From IMG/VR virus record IMGVR_UViG_3300032323_001847, positions 1-25,280 of that record: a stretch of DNA of 25,280 nt; one strand, given 5' to 3'. Below are positions 1-8,063 of the stretch, piece after piece. This DNA is from a virus. Each line of letters opens with the position of its first letter. Position 1 is the stretch's first letter. A program made the translations under genes and the position numbers. The notes below the pieces were generated by a model, which was given only the letters and a program-made list of their open reading frames with translations, had not been told where the DNA came from and did not search any database.

Positions 1-2064
1 CCCTACACTGTAAACCGTGTAACTAGAATATTGTCCAAAGACGACACTCGTAGATTCTGCTTGTGGAATCAATACCCCAAAGGTCGTACATTTGAACGCT
101 TTGGCAATGAGAGTCAGACCTATGACTTGATCGGTCGTGTACACATGGACTATATGCAACTGTATCGCAAATATACCTACGAAGAGCGACACAGCTACAG
201 TCTAGATGCTATTCTTGAGTACGAAGGACTGGAAGGTAAAACCAAGTTTGAAGGAACCCTGGATGCACTATACAATCAGAACTTCAAAAAGTTTATTGAA
301 TATAACCGGCAGGACGTTAATGGACTGGCGCAACTGGACAAAAAATTAAAATTTTTAGATCTAGCCAATACCTTGGCACACGAGAATACTGTGTTGCTAC
401 AGACCACCATGGGTGCTGTGGCTGTGACCGAGCAGGCCATTATCAATGAAGCACACGAACGTGGCCTGGTAGTGCCCAATCGCAAAGAACGCTATTCAGA
501 CGAGGACACACAGGCCGCAGGCGCTTATGTAGCATACCCACGCAAGGGCATACATGAGTATGTGGGGTCAATAGACATCAACTCACTTTATCCGTCGGCT
601 ATTCGAGCACTTAACATGGGACCAGAGACCATTGTGGGACAACTGAGGCCTGTGATGACTGATCGATACATCAGTGACAAGATGCGTTCTGGATCAAGTT
701 TTGCAGCCGCGTGGGAAGGTCTGTTCGGCAGTTTAGAATATACCGCGGTCATGGAACAACAACGTGGTACAGAGATTACTATTGACTGGCAGGACGGGGA
801 AGAAAGTGTACACAGTGCCGCCGATGTATGGCGCATGATTTTTGACTCAAATCAGCCTTGGATGATCACTGCCAATGGTACCATATTTACTTACGAGCGT
901 GAAGCAGTTATTCCCGGTTTGCTAAAACGCTGGTATGCTGAACGTAAAGACATGCAGGCTCGACTCAAAGAATGTACCACACCCGAAGACGAAGAATATT
1001 GGGACAAACGTCAGCTTGTTAAAAAGATTAACCTCAACAGTTTGTATGGTGCTATTCTTAATCCTGGTTGCAGATTTTTTGACAAGCGCATTGGACAATC
1101 AACAACACTCACTGGTCGTGCTATTGCCAAGCACATGGATGCTTATGTAAATGAGTGCATCACAGGCAAATACGATCATGTGGGCGAATCTATAATCTAT
1201 GGTGATACAGATTCCTGTTATTTCACTGCTTATCCTGTGCTCAAGACAGAAATTGAAGCCGGTAACATGACTTGGAATCGAGAAATTGCTGTACAGCTAT
1301 ACAACAGCATTGCTGACCAGGTCAATGAAAGTTTTCCAGGATTTATGGAACAGGCATTTCATTGTCCGAGAGACATGGGTTCAGTGATCAAAGGCGGACG
1401 AGAAATTGTGGCCAGCAAAGGCTTGTTTATCACCAAGAAGCGTTATGCTGTCATGTACTATGACAAAGAGAACAAACGTGTGGACACACATGGCGAACCT
1501 GGCAAGGTCAAAGCCATGGGATTGGATCTCAAAAGGTCAGATACTCCCAAGGTCATTCAAGATTTTCTTAGCGAAATTTTAAACGATGTGCTCACAGGCC
1601 AAACACGTGAACAAATCATTGAAAAGATCCGCAAATTCAAATATGAATTCAAAGAGAGACCAGGTTGGGAAAAGGGCAGTCCTAAGCGTGTGAACAATTT
1701 GACCAAGTATGCCAAAGAAGAAGAGCGTCTGGGCAAAGCCAACATGCCAGGGCATGTGCGTGCGGCCATAAACTGGAACAACTTGCGTAGGATGAACTCG
1801 GACAAGTATAGCATGCAAATTGTAGACGGTATGAAGACCATTGTGTGCAAGTTAAAATCTAATCCACTGGGATGGACCAGCATAGGTTATCCCACAGACG
1901 AAACTAACTTGCCAGTTTGGTTTAAAGAACTGCCATTTGACGATACCGACATGGAACAAACTGTGGTGGATCAAAAGATCAACAACTTGCTGGGAGTGTT
2001 AGATTGGGACCTAGGGTCAGCTACCAACACAGAAAATACATTCCAAACCTTGTTTGAGTGGTAA
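1..2064 (+). CDS. 43: Family B DNA polymerase, T4 gp43-like (5' end cut by window edge)
   Basis: This is the replicative phage DNA polymerase with 3'-5' proofreading. The frame is open from base 1 and reads PYTVNRVTRIL, which resembles the T4 gp43 sequence just after the Exo II motif. The first candidate start inside the window (TTG at 31) is therefore not the true start, and roughly the first 220 residues lie upstream. In the 687-residue fragment I see Exo III (YNRQD, about 101-105), motif A (DINSLYPSAI, about 192-201), motif B (KKINLNSLYGAI, about 341-352) and motif C (YGDTDS, about 400-405) with both catalytic aspartates. Thumb-region sequence follows to the C-terminus, and the length agrees with the remainder of a roughly 900-residue gp43. 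The next gene starts 1 base after the stop. I am confident of the family. The split-polymerase arrangement seen in some phages cannot be excluded because the upstream part is missing. Confidence 0.97.
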   Translation, partial: PYTVNRVTRILSKDDTRRFCLWNQYPKGRTFERFGNESQTYDLIGRVHMDYMQLYRKYTYEERHSYSLDAILEYEGLEGKTKFEGTLDALYNQNFKKFIEYNRQDVNGLAQLDKKLKFLDLANTLAHENTVLLQTTMGAVAVTEQAIINEAHERGLVVPNRKERYSDEDTQAAGAYVAYPRKGIHEYVGSIDINSLYPSAIRALNMGPETIVGQLRPVMTDRYISDKMRSGSSFAAAWEGLFGSLEYTAVMEQQRGTEITIDWQDGEESVHSAADVWRMIFDSNQPWMITANGTIFTYEREAVIPGLLKRWYAERKDMQARLKECTTPEDEEYWDKRQLVKKINLNSLYGAILNPGCRFFDKRIGQSTTLTGRAIAKHMDAYVNECITGKYDHVGESIIYGDTDSCYFTAYPVLKTEIEAGNMTWNREIAVQLYNSIADQVNESFPGFMEQAFHCPRDMGSVIKGGREIVASKGLFITKKRYAVMYYDKENKRVDTHGEPGKVKAMGLDLKRSDTPKVIQDFLSEILNDVLTGQTREQIIEKIRKFKYEFKERPGWEKGSPKRVNNLTKYAKEEERLGKANMPGHVRAAINWNNLRRMNSDKYSMQIVDGMKTIVCKLKSNPLGWTSIGYPTDETNLPVWFKELPFDDTDMEQTVVDQKINNLLGVLDWDLGSATNTENTFQTLFEW

Positions 2065-2065
2065 C

Positions 2066-3010
2066 ATGAAACTTAGTGATTTAATTGCCTATCGCAACAT
2101 GCTTCAAGAAACCAGTGCGGTTGACATTGGAAAAGCAACTGATTTGAGCTTACAAAAAATATCGCATTTGGTTGCAACAAACGCAATACAACTTCCTGAT
2201 TTTTTAGAAAATATAAAAAAACAACAACGTAGTATACAACAAAACTTTGAAGATTTTGAAAATCTTCTTGGCCAGCTTAGAGCACACATTGACACACAGA
2301 TTTCACAACGGGAATCCGCATGCTTGGCTGAAAGTTATAGGCTGTATGAAGAAGAAATGTGTCATGAAACTTCCGAATATATTCTTAAACGCAACTCTCC
2401 AATGTCGCCGGAGTCTCGTATTGCTTTGCAAACCAGATTGTTAAACTACACAGATTGGCAACATGCTGGCATGATTATTCGTCCTGCACTTGAAAGTTTT
2501 GTGTTTGACATGGTCAGTTTAGATCCGTTGTACATTGTAGATGAAAACTATGAATTGCTAGAACCTTTGATTTCAAAATTTCCAGAACAATATCAACGAA
2601 GACTTAGACCCTATGTCATCAACGAAAGATCAGGCGAGCCCATGATGTCTAAGATACCAGATTCACAGTTTGGATTATGTTTGGCCTATAACTTGTTTAA
2701 TTTTAGACCATTGGAAATAATCAAACAATACCTGACCGAAATTTATCAAAAACTCAAACCGGGAGGTGTGTTGATCATGACCTTCAATGACTGCGACCGA
2801 GAAAAAGCAGTGATGTTGGTGGAATCTAGTTTTGCTTGCTATACCCCGGGCGAATTGGTAAAGAATTTGGCACAAAGTTTAAATTATGAAGTTTTGTATT
2901 CCTGGCACGATAATGGACCCAGTACCTGGTTAGAATTACGCAAACCTGGCACACTGACCACTTTCAAAGGCGGGCAAAGTTTTGCCAAAGTTGTTGCATA
3001 TCCAAATTAA
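2066..3010 (+). CDS. SAM-methyltransferase-like protein, degenerate cofactor motif
   Basis: The protein has 314 residues starting at ATG 2066; a TTG start 12 bases earlier is possible but would overlap gp43. The N-terminal 130 residues are helical and partly coiled-coil-like, rich in Gln and charged residues. The C-terminal half looks like a class I methyltransferase fold. A LYIVDENYELLEPL stretch resembles strand 2 with its acidic residue, and LKPGGVLIMTFND resembles the post-IV strand of SAM methyltransferases. The glycine-rich motif I expected before LYIVD is not recognisable (it reads ESFVFDMVSLDP), so SAM binding may be weak or lost. It sits between polymerase and clamp, but no replication role can be read from the sequence. 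Target and activity are unknown. Confidence 0.6.
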   Translation: MKLSDLIAYRNMLQETSAVDIGKATDLSLQKISHLVATNAIQLPDFLENIKKQQRSIQQNFEDFENLLGQLRAHIDTQISQRESACLAESYRLYEEEMCHETSEYILKRNSPMSPESRIALQTRLLNYTDWQHAGMIIRPALESFVFDMVSLDPLYIVDENYELLEPLISKFPEQYQRRLRPYVINERSGEPMMSKIPDSQFGLCLAYNLFNFRPLEIIKQYLTEIYQKLKPGGVLIMTFNDCDREKAVMLVESSFACYTPGELVKNLAQSLNYEVLYSWHDNGPSTWLELRKPGTLTTFKGGQSFAKVVAYPN

Positions 3011-3022
3011 ACACTGTATAAT
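2994..3022 (+). promoter_or_regulatory. Candidate sigma70 promoter for the sliding clamp gene
   Basis: TATAAT at 3017-3022 is a perfect -10 box. It is preceded after 17 bases by TTGCAT (2994-2999), a weak -35. Transcription would start near 3029, at the clamp gene's ribosome binding site AAGGAG (3029-3034). That leader would be very short, so a start slightly upstream or a longer read-through transcript is also possible. Confidence 0.5.
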
Positions 3023-3042
3023 TAACTCAAGGAGAATCACAC

Positions 3043-3765
3043 ATGAAAGATCATTTATTAGACTTAGTAGAACACACGCTAAAACTGGGCGGCATTGACC
3101 TGGTAAAGATTACCGGCGATGACAAATCCACTGTAATTGGTGGCATAGCTGAAGATCGTAGCGTGGTAGTAGAAGGTGCCTTTACTGCACCGGTGGCCGA
3201 TTTTATTGGTAATTTTGGCATGCCTAACTTGCCCAAGTTGCGTGTTTTATTGAGCTTGTCGGAATATCAAGAAAATGCCAAACTCACAATCACAAGAAAA
3301 GATTCCGGCGTGCCAGATGGTATCAACTTTGAAAATGCCGCCGGCGACTTCAAGAACAACTACAGATTCATGGCTTCTGAAATTGTAAACGAAAAACTCA
3401 AAACTGTAAAATTCAAAGGTGTAAACTGGAACATTGAGTTTACTCCGACTGTGGCAGCTATTCAGCGACTCAAAATGCAGGCGCAGGCCAATGCTGAAGA
3501 AGTAAACTTCACTGCCAAGACTGACGGCGGCGATCTCAAGTTCAGCTTTGGCGATCATTCCACGCACTCGGGTAACTTTGTTTTTCATCCAGGTGTAACA
3601 GGCACACTCAAACGTGCATGGGCTTGGCCTATTTCAACTGTGATCAGTATTCTTGACCTGACCGGCGACAAGACATTCCGCATTAGCGATGATGGTGCTG
3701 CTATGATCACTGTGGATTCAGGTCTGGCTGTTTATAACTACATTCTTCCAGCACAATCTAAATAA
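3043..3765 (+). CDS. 45: DNA polymerase sliding clamp (T4 gp45-like)
   Basis: This is the probable processivity clamp that tethers gp43 to DNA; in T4-like phages the clamp also activates late transcription. The 240 residues fit the gp45 length (228 in T4). The C-terminal segment FRISDDGAAMITVDSGLAVYNYILPA has the alternating beta pattern seen at the end of gp45-type clamps. The sequence is otherwise divergent, so the call rests on length, the C-terminal pattern and the position just downstream of gp43. The start is ATG 3043 with a strong AAGGAG eight bases upstream, the best ribosome binding site in this part of the window. A candidate promoter lies directly before it. The following gene begins 3 bases after the stop. 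Confidence 0.8.
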   Translation: MKDHLLDLVEHTLKLGGIDLVKITGDDKSTVIGGIAEDRSVVVEGAFTAPVADFIGNFGMPNLPKLRVLLSLSEYQENAKLTITRKDSGVPDGINFENAAGDFKNNYRFMASEIVNEKLKTVKFKGVNWNIEFTPTVAAIQRLKMQAQANAEEVNFTAKTDGGDLKFSFGDHSTHSGNFVFHPGVTGTLKRAWAWPISTVISILDLTGDKTFRISDDGAAMITVDSGLAVYNYILPAQSK

Positions 3766-3768
3766 TAG

Positions 3769-5343
3769 ATGACTCAAGACAACTTAACTGCCAAGCAGAA
3801 TGATTATGCAGTCTTTCTGCCGGCCATCTCGGGCTTCTATGCTACATTTGTGGGCAAGCAACGTGATCCTGTAAACGGGCCTTATGTAGATCCTGCTCGC
3901 ATGCCTGCTGGCATACAGGACATGGAACAGATGAACTGGCTCAATGATCAAAAGGGCCTGTTCCCTTACAAGTGGAGTCTGTATTCAGGCGGTCATGCCA
4001 ACTTGGATTTAAACAAGCAGGACTGGTCCGAAGACATGGTTCGCAATCGCGATCCCAACACGCTGATGCTGGGTGACTCGGGCGGATTCCAGATTGCCAA
4101 GGGCCTGTGGGAAGGTGATTGGAAGGCCAACTCGGGTTGTCTCAAAGCACAGAAGAAGCGTGAAGCTGTGCTTAAATGGTTAGACAATATCAGTGACTAT
4201 TGCATGACATTGGATATTCCAACCTGGGTCATTCATGATAAAAATGCCAGTGACAAGTGCCAGATCAGCACGCTACAAGAAGCTGTAGACGCTACCAAGT
4301 ACAACAACGAATACTTCATGGCCAATCGCAAGGGCAAGCATAATGGTGGCACTAAAATCTTAAACGTGCTACAAGGTGCCAATCATGCCGATGCCGATCG
4401 TTGGTATGACATTATGAAACACTATTGCGATCCTGTCCAGTATCCAGACACTCACTTTGATGGCTGGGCCATGGGTGGTCAAAACATGTGTGACGTACAC
4501 TTGGTACTAAAAAGATTAGTAGCACTACGCCATGACAACTTGTTACAAGAAGGTGTGCATGATTGGATGCACTTCTTGGGTACAAGTAAACTAGAGTGGG
4601 CAGTGTTGCTTACCGATATACAGAGAGCAATAAGAAAATATGTTAATCCTTCTTTCACTATTAGTTTTGATTGTGCTTCGCCGTTCTTGGCAACGGCAAA
4701 TGGGCAAGTCTATCACCACATAGATCTTCCACACAACGACAAGTGGTGCTACCGTATGAGTCCTATTGTGGATGACAAAAAGTATGCCACAGACACACGT
4801 CAGTTTGGCCCTGCAGTGCTGGCCGACGGTCTGATCAGTCATTTTGATGAAAGTCCAATCAGTCAGCAGTTGCAAATGAAAGACATCTGTATCTACAAAC
4901 CAGGTGATTTAAACAAGATTGGTAAAGAAGGTAAAACCAGTTGGGATAGTTTCAGCTATGCCTTGTTGATGGGACACAATGTTTGGATGCACATCGAAGC
5001 GGTACAACGTGCCAATCGTGAATACGACAACGGTTCTTGGCCTGCCATGATGTGGAATCAAAACGGAGACCATGCCCGATTCAAAGACATTGTGGATGCT
5101 ATATTTGCCACTCCGAACCGTGAAGAAGCCGAAGCTATAATTGAACATTATGACCGTTATTGGATGGACATTGTGGGCACACGTGGATTCAAAGGCAAAA
5201 AAGCCAAAAATGCACACAGTCAATTCAATGCTTTGTTCGAAACCGTTGACGATTCCGAGGAAGATAGTGTACAATTAGATGAAGACTTTAGCCCGGACCA
5301 ACAGGCCCGATTAGATCAACTCGAACATGATCAAATACAATGA
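3769..5343 (+). CDS. dpdA: DpdA-like 7-deazaguanine DNA transglycosylase (TGT superfamily)
   Basis: The protein has 524 residues and TGT-fold signatures in the right order. GDSGGFQ (102-108) carries the substrate-binding Asp103, TLDIPTW contains Asp149, LQG is at 201-203 and GWAMGG at 232-237. SFDCASP (299-305) places Asp301 at the nucleophile position of tRNA-guanine transglycosylase. The CxCxxC zinc motif of bacterial and archaeal TGT is absent, which argues against an ordinary tRNA enzyme. TGT paralogues of this kind (DpdA) exchange guanine in DNA for a 7-deazaguanine base, and folE, queD and queE for making that base lie further on in this window. The C-terminal 30 residues are very acidic. 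The ATG lies 3 bases after the clamp stop with no clear ribosome binding site, suggesting coupling to gp45. The family is well supported; DNA rather than RNA as substrate is inferred. Confidence 0.85.
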   Translation: MTQDNLTAKQNDYAVFLPAISGFYATFVGKQRDPVNGPYVDPARMPAGIQDMEQMNWLNDQKGLFPYKWSLYSGGHANLDLNKQDWSEDMVRNRDPNTLMLGDSGGFQIAKGLWEGDWKANSGCLKAQKKREAVLKWLDNISDYCMTLDIPTWVIHDKNASDKCQISTLQEAVDATKYNNEYFMANRKGKHNGGTKILNVLQGANHADADRWYDIMKHYCDPVQYPDTHFDGWAMGGQNMCDVHLVLKRLVALRHDNLLQEGVHDWMHFLGTSKLEWAVLLTDIQRAIRKYVNPSFTISFDCASPFLATANGQVYHHIDLPHNDKWCYRMSPIVDDKKYATDTRQFGPAVLADGLISHFDESPISQQLQMKDICIYKPGDLNKIGKEGKTSWDSFSYALLMGHNVWMHIEAVQRANREYDNGSWPAMMWNQNGDHARFKDIVDAIFATPNREEAEAIIEHYDRYWMDIVGTRGFKGKKAKNAHSQFNALFETVDDSEEDSVQLDEDFSPDQQARLDQLEHDQIQ

Positions 5344-5864
5344 ACCGAGATGGACACAAAGCAGTTAGCTTCTTTGTAGGAACCGAAGTAGAGCATAGTC
5401 CGGCATATGGATTAAAAACTTTGTTTGTGGTGGGCATACAAGATCCAGCACATATACAGGCTCAGGCCCTGGCACACAAATGTGATCACATTTATTTTGG
5501 AGCCAATCAAAGTTTTCCAAACAATGGTACTGCAAATTGGAAAGCCTGGGAAAACATGATTGTGCCCATGCTCAAAAGTGGACAAGGTGAAGGACACACT
5601 TATCTGTGTACCTTGGATCTGGATGTGGCTGTAGTGGAAGATTTGCTCGACGGGCCGTTGGTTGAATTCCACAATTTTATTCCCATGATTAGTGTTAAAT
5701 TACCTTATATCAAACAACTAGGATACAATGCTACTCTCAAAATTGATGACAAAGATTTCCAAGCAACAAATCCCGGCGTCTGGTGCCATAGCCTACATGA
5801 CTTACAAAAACGTGAGGTGTTTACTAACTGGTCTAAATACATTCAAGACGAGATCATTAAATGA
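5340..5864 (+). CDS. Conserved phage-type protein coupled to dpdA, function unknown
   Basis: I do not recognise a family for this 174-residue protein. It is soluble, with no signal peptide or membrane segment. It has an acidic LCTLDLDVAVVEDLLDG stretch near residues 87-105 and a conserved-looking C-terminal block (ATNPGVWCHSLHDL). Its ATG overlaps the dpdA stop by 4 bases (ATGA), and its own stop overlaps the next start in the same way. Translation is probably coupled, and a role linked to the transglycosylase is possible but is inferred only from position. Confidence 0.75.
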   Translation: MNRDGHKAVSFFVGTEVEHSPAYGLKTLFVVGIQDPAHIQAQALAHKCDHIYFGANQSFPNNGTANWKAWENMIVPMLKSGQGEGHTYLCTLDLDVAVVEDLLDGPLVEFHNFIPMISVKLPYIKQLGYNATLKIDDKDFQATNPGVWCHSLHDLQKREVFTNWSKYIQDEIIK

Positions 5865-6190
5865 TTAGATGGTTATGGAGTCGTATGATGAAGTGGGGTT
5901 GGGACTACGGCCGCAACGTTGAGGATGATGGCCTGATTCCTATTTCACGGCACAAATTTTCACGCAGTAGAAACGAAACTCTGTGCATTGATGACATAGA
6001 GTCGGGCATTGATCTTACCAATCCCATCAGCTTTCGTGTACAGGCGGTAAGTGGAGGCACTTTGATAGAAACACGCTGGTATGATCCAAAAACTGACAAC
6101 AATGATCGCAAGTTGCATATTGTGACCGAAGATGAAAATTTGGCAGAAGCTGTGGGTAAAATTGTAACCATGGAGTTATTGAAACGATGA
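5861..6190 (+). CDS. Small conserved phage protein, function unknown
   Basis: The protein has 109 residues. The N-terminus is basic and tryptophan-rich (MIRWLWSRMMKWGWDYGR). The rest is a small alpha/beta pattern with a RVQAVSGGTLIETRWYD strand pair and a terminal helix (LAEAVGKIVTMELLKR). It overlaps both neighbours by 4 bases in ATGA junctions, which supports it as a real gene. No catalytic motif is visible. Confidence 0.7.
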   Translation: MIRWLWSRMMKWGWDYGRNVEDDGLIPISRHKFSRSRNETLCIDDIESGIDLTNPISFRVQAVSGGTLIETRWYDPKTDNNDRKLHIVTEDENLAEAVGKIVTMELLKR

Positions 6191-6630
6191 TACAAAGCGA
6201 AAGAGAAACTATAGAGCGTATCTGTGAATCTGCAGATCGTAAAATTTGGATCACATTCAGACGAGAGGGTATACACCGTTACCCGGCTGCCGCAACAGAT
6301 CCTGCGTTATGCACAGCCGGCGAGTATGATGTATCGTTTTTGGCCAATGCACACAGACATATTTTTCATTTTAGAGTGTGGATTGACATATTTCACAACG
6401 ATCGTGACATTGAGTTTATTCAATTCAAACGCTGGCTAGAAAGTCTATACAGCAAAGATATTTTACAGTTGGATTTTAAAAGTTGTGAAATGATTGCAGA
6501 TGATCTATATATAAGTATTGCAGAACGATATCCCAATCGTGCTGTGTGGATTGAGGTAGCCGAGGATGGCGAGAACGGCTGCCTTATCAAGTATGAACTT
6601 TCTCGCCCTAATTTATCAATCAAATATTAA
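6187..6630 (+). CDS. Conserved phage protein, possibly T-fold (QueD/QueF/FolB-like topology)
   Basis: The protein has 147 residues. The central block HRHIFHFRVWIDIFHNDRDIEFIQFKRWL has the layout of T-fold enzymes: a strand with histidines, then an acidic turn, an xxIEF strand and a helix. This compares with the genuine QueD in this window (DDRNWVMDFGGLKAF). The later SCEMIADDLY helix and the WIEVAEDGENG strand match the second half of the fold, where T-fold enzymes carry a conserved Glu. From memory, T4-like cyanophages carry similar proteins of unknown function. The position three genes after dpdA makes a link to deazaguanine or pterin chemistry attractive, but the fold call is inference. 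The start overlaps the previous stop by 4 bases. Confidence 0.7.
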   Translation: MIQSERETIERICESADRKIWITFRREGIHRYPAAATDPALCTAGEYDVSFLANAHRHIFHFRVWIDIFHNDRDIEFIQFKRWLESLYSKDILQLDFKSCEMIADDLYISIAERYPNRAVWIEVAEDGENGCLIKYELSRPNLSIKY

Positions 6631-6639
6631 GGAAACAAA

Positions 6640-6861
6640 ATGGGTAAGCGTGAACATCGTCCCAGTGCTCGTGCCGTACAAACCTCAGAGGATCTAGGCA
6701 ACTTTTTAGAATTCTGTCGAGATTATGGTTACAGATTTCGCGAGGAGGATCTTTACAATTTCAAGGCCTATGCTTGGCAACAATACAACAAGTTCAGCCA
6801 AGGCAAAAATGCCAAGAACATGTGGGTAGAAGATGCTCGCAGACTGGGACGTATCATATGA
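6640..6861 (+). CDS. Small conserved phage protein, function unknown
   Basis: The protein has 73 residues and is basic at the N-terminus (MGKREHRPSARAVQ), followed by helices rich in aromatic and charged residues (FLEFCRDYGYRFREEDLYNFKAYAWQQYN). It has its own ribosome binding site (AAGGAA, 8-9 bases before ATG 6640), unlike its 4-bp-overlap neighbours. It ends in an ATGA overlap with the glycosyltransferase. Similar small proteins are, from memory, common in T4-like phages. The function is unknown. Confidence 0.75.
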   Translation: MGKREHRPSARAVQTSEDLGNFLEFCRDYGYRFREEDLYNFKAYAWQQYNKFSQGKNAKNMWVEDARRLGRII

Positions 6862-8063
6862 GACGACTGTTCTATATGGGTCTAGAGAGCTACGAAGCTC
6901 GCTATACCTTGCAACTCACAGAATGGAATCGTCGCGTGTTTGACCGTCGTGGCATTGAGGTAATATATGTGCCTGGTGCTGCTATCGATAACACAAAAAG
7001 TATCAGTGTAGGGCAAGTGCTAGATGCACATGGACGTAGTTATTTTGGCATGAGTCAAATGATGAATCTAGTTCAGATGATGCGCAACGGCGAAGTTACT
7101 CACGAAGACGTTGTGTATTTTGAAGACATGTTTCAACCCGGAATTGAAAGTCTGCCCTACATCATGGATCAGGTTGAATATTATCAACGTCCAAAAGTCT
7201 GGGTACGTTGCCTAGCCCAGGCCATTGACCCAGATGATTTTGTTCATGTGTGGGGCATGGCCAAATGGATGGGATTGTATGAACAAATGGTCAATGAGTT
7301 TGCCACAGGTGTGTTGGCCACCAACGAGGAAATGGTAGCTCACATGCGTATTGCTGGATGGAAGGCTCCAATTTACAACATCAGCGGGTTGGCATTTGGC
7401 AAACAAGAAGTACTTGAACGCATCGGCGGCGCAGCCAACATCAAACCTTTTGCAGATCGTAAAATGCGTGTGGGCTTTGCTGCAAGATTTGATCAGGAAA
7501 AACAACCCGGTTTTTTCATGGACTTGATTGAAAAGATTAAATCTCAACCCAATGGCCAAAACATTAGTTTTGCTATCTACCAAGGTGGTACGTTACGCAG
7601 TAACAATCCTGAGTATGTAGCACGTGCTCGACAATTGCAACAACGAGGTCATTTAGAGATTTTTGAAAATCTTGACAAAAATCGTTATTATGAACTGCTG
7701 AATGACACTCGTGTATTGTTTAATTGTGCATTACAAGACTGGGTCAGTAACACAGTCAGCGAGGCAGACACTCTTGGTTGCAATGTGTTATATCCTGCAT
7801 ATCGCAGTTTCCCAGAAACCTTTGCCAATGATCCTAACCGCCTGTATGTACCGTGGTCGATAGATGATGCCGAGCATAAACTGTATAACTTGCTGGAACA
7901 GCCACATCACAACATGGGTTTGATCAGTGACTGGAACGACGGCACTGTTGATCGTATTTGCGATATCTTGACTGGTCACGGCGAGCAATGGAATCGATCT
8001 GGAAATCGTTACCGAGATCATGTTGCAAATGCAAAATATCAAGTAACTAAGGTGGAATCATGA
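6858..8063 (+). CDS. GT-B fold glycosyltransferase (GT4-like)
   Basis: The protein has 401 residues from ATG 6858, which overlaps the previous stop by 4 bases; an upstream in-frame ATG at 6774 would run through most of the previous gene and is rejected. The C-terminal half has the GT-B donor-binding pattern. A VGFAARFDQEKQPGFFMDLI strand-loop-helix opens the domain, and a REYYELL-type helix reads NRYYELLNDTRVLFNCALQD. The EADTLGCNVLYPAYRSFPE segment corresponds to the E-x7-E region that contacts the nucleotide-sugar in GT4 enzymes. The N-terminal half is the acceptor domain and is more divergent. It likely transfers an activated sugar to a glycan, DNA base or protein; the acceptor is not evident. 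It opens a chain of five coupled sugar genes. Confidence 0.8.
   Translation: MRRLFYMGLESYEARYTLQLTEWNRRVFDRRGIEVIYVPGAAIDNTKSISVGQVLDAHGRSYFGMSQMMNLVQMMRNGEVTHEDVVYFEDMFQPGIESLPYIMDQVEYYQRPKVWVRCLAQAIDPDDFVHVWGMAKWMGLYEQMVNEFATGVLATNEEMVAHMRIAGWKAPIYNISGLAFGKQEVLERIGGAANIKPFADRKMRVGFAARFDQEKQPGFFMDLIEKIKSQPNGQNISFAIYQGGTLRSNNPEYVARARQLQQRGHLEIFENLDKNRYYELLNDTRVLFNCALQDWVSNTVSEADTLGCNVLYPAYRSFPETFANDPNRLYVPWSIDDAEHKLYNLLEQPHHNMGLISDWNDGTVDRICDILTGHGEQWNRSGNRYRDHVANAKYQVTKVES

Noticed and set aside
3760-3766. CTAAATA before dpdA as a late promoter (also 17259-17265 at the phosphoribosyltransferase end)
   Set aside because: Both are the codons for a terminal Ser-Lys-stop, so the match is explained by coding sequence; kept out of the feature list.
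3769-5343. Ordinary tRNA-guanine transglycosylase
   Set aside because: The CxCxxC zinc motif is missing, and the gene lies in a phage beside a deazaguanine synthesis set; DpdA-type is the better reading.
5905-6276. Reverse-strand 123-codon frame
   Set aside because: It is antisense to two well-packed coupled genes, with no ribosome binding site or domain.
6774-6857. Upstream extension of the GT-B glycosyltransferase to ATG 6774
   Set aside because: It would run through most of the 73-residue gene in another frame. ATG 6858 sits in the same ATGA overlap used by its neighbours and begins a sensible protein.
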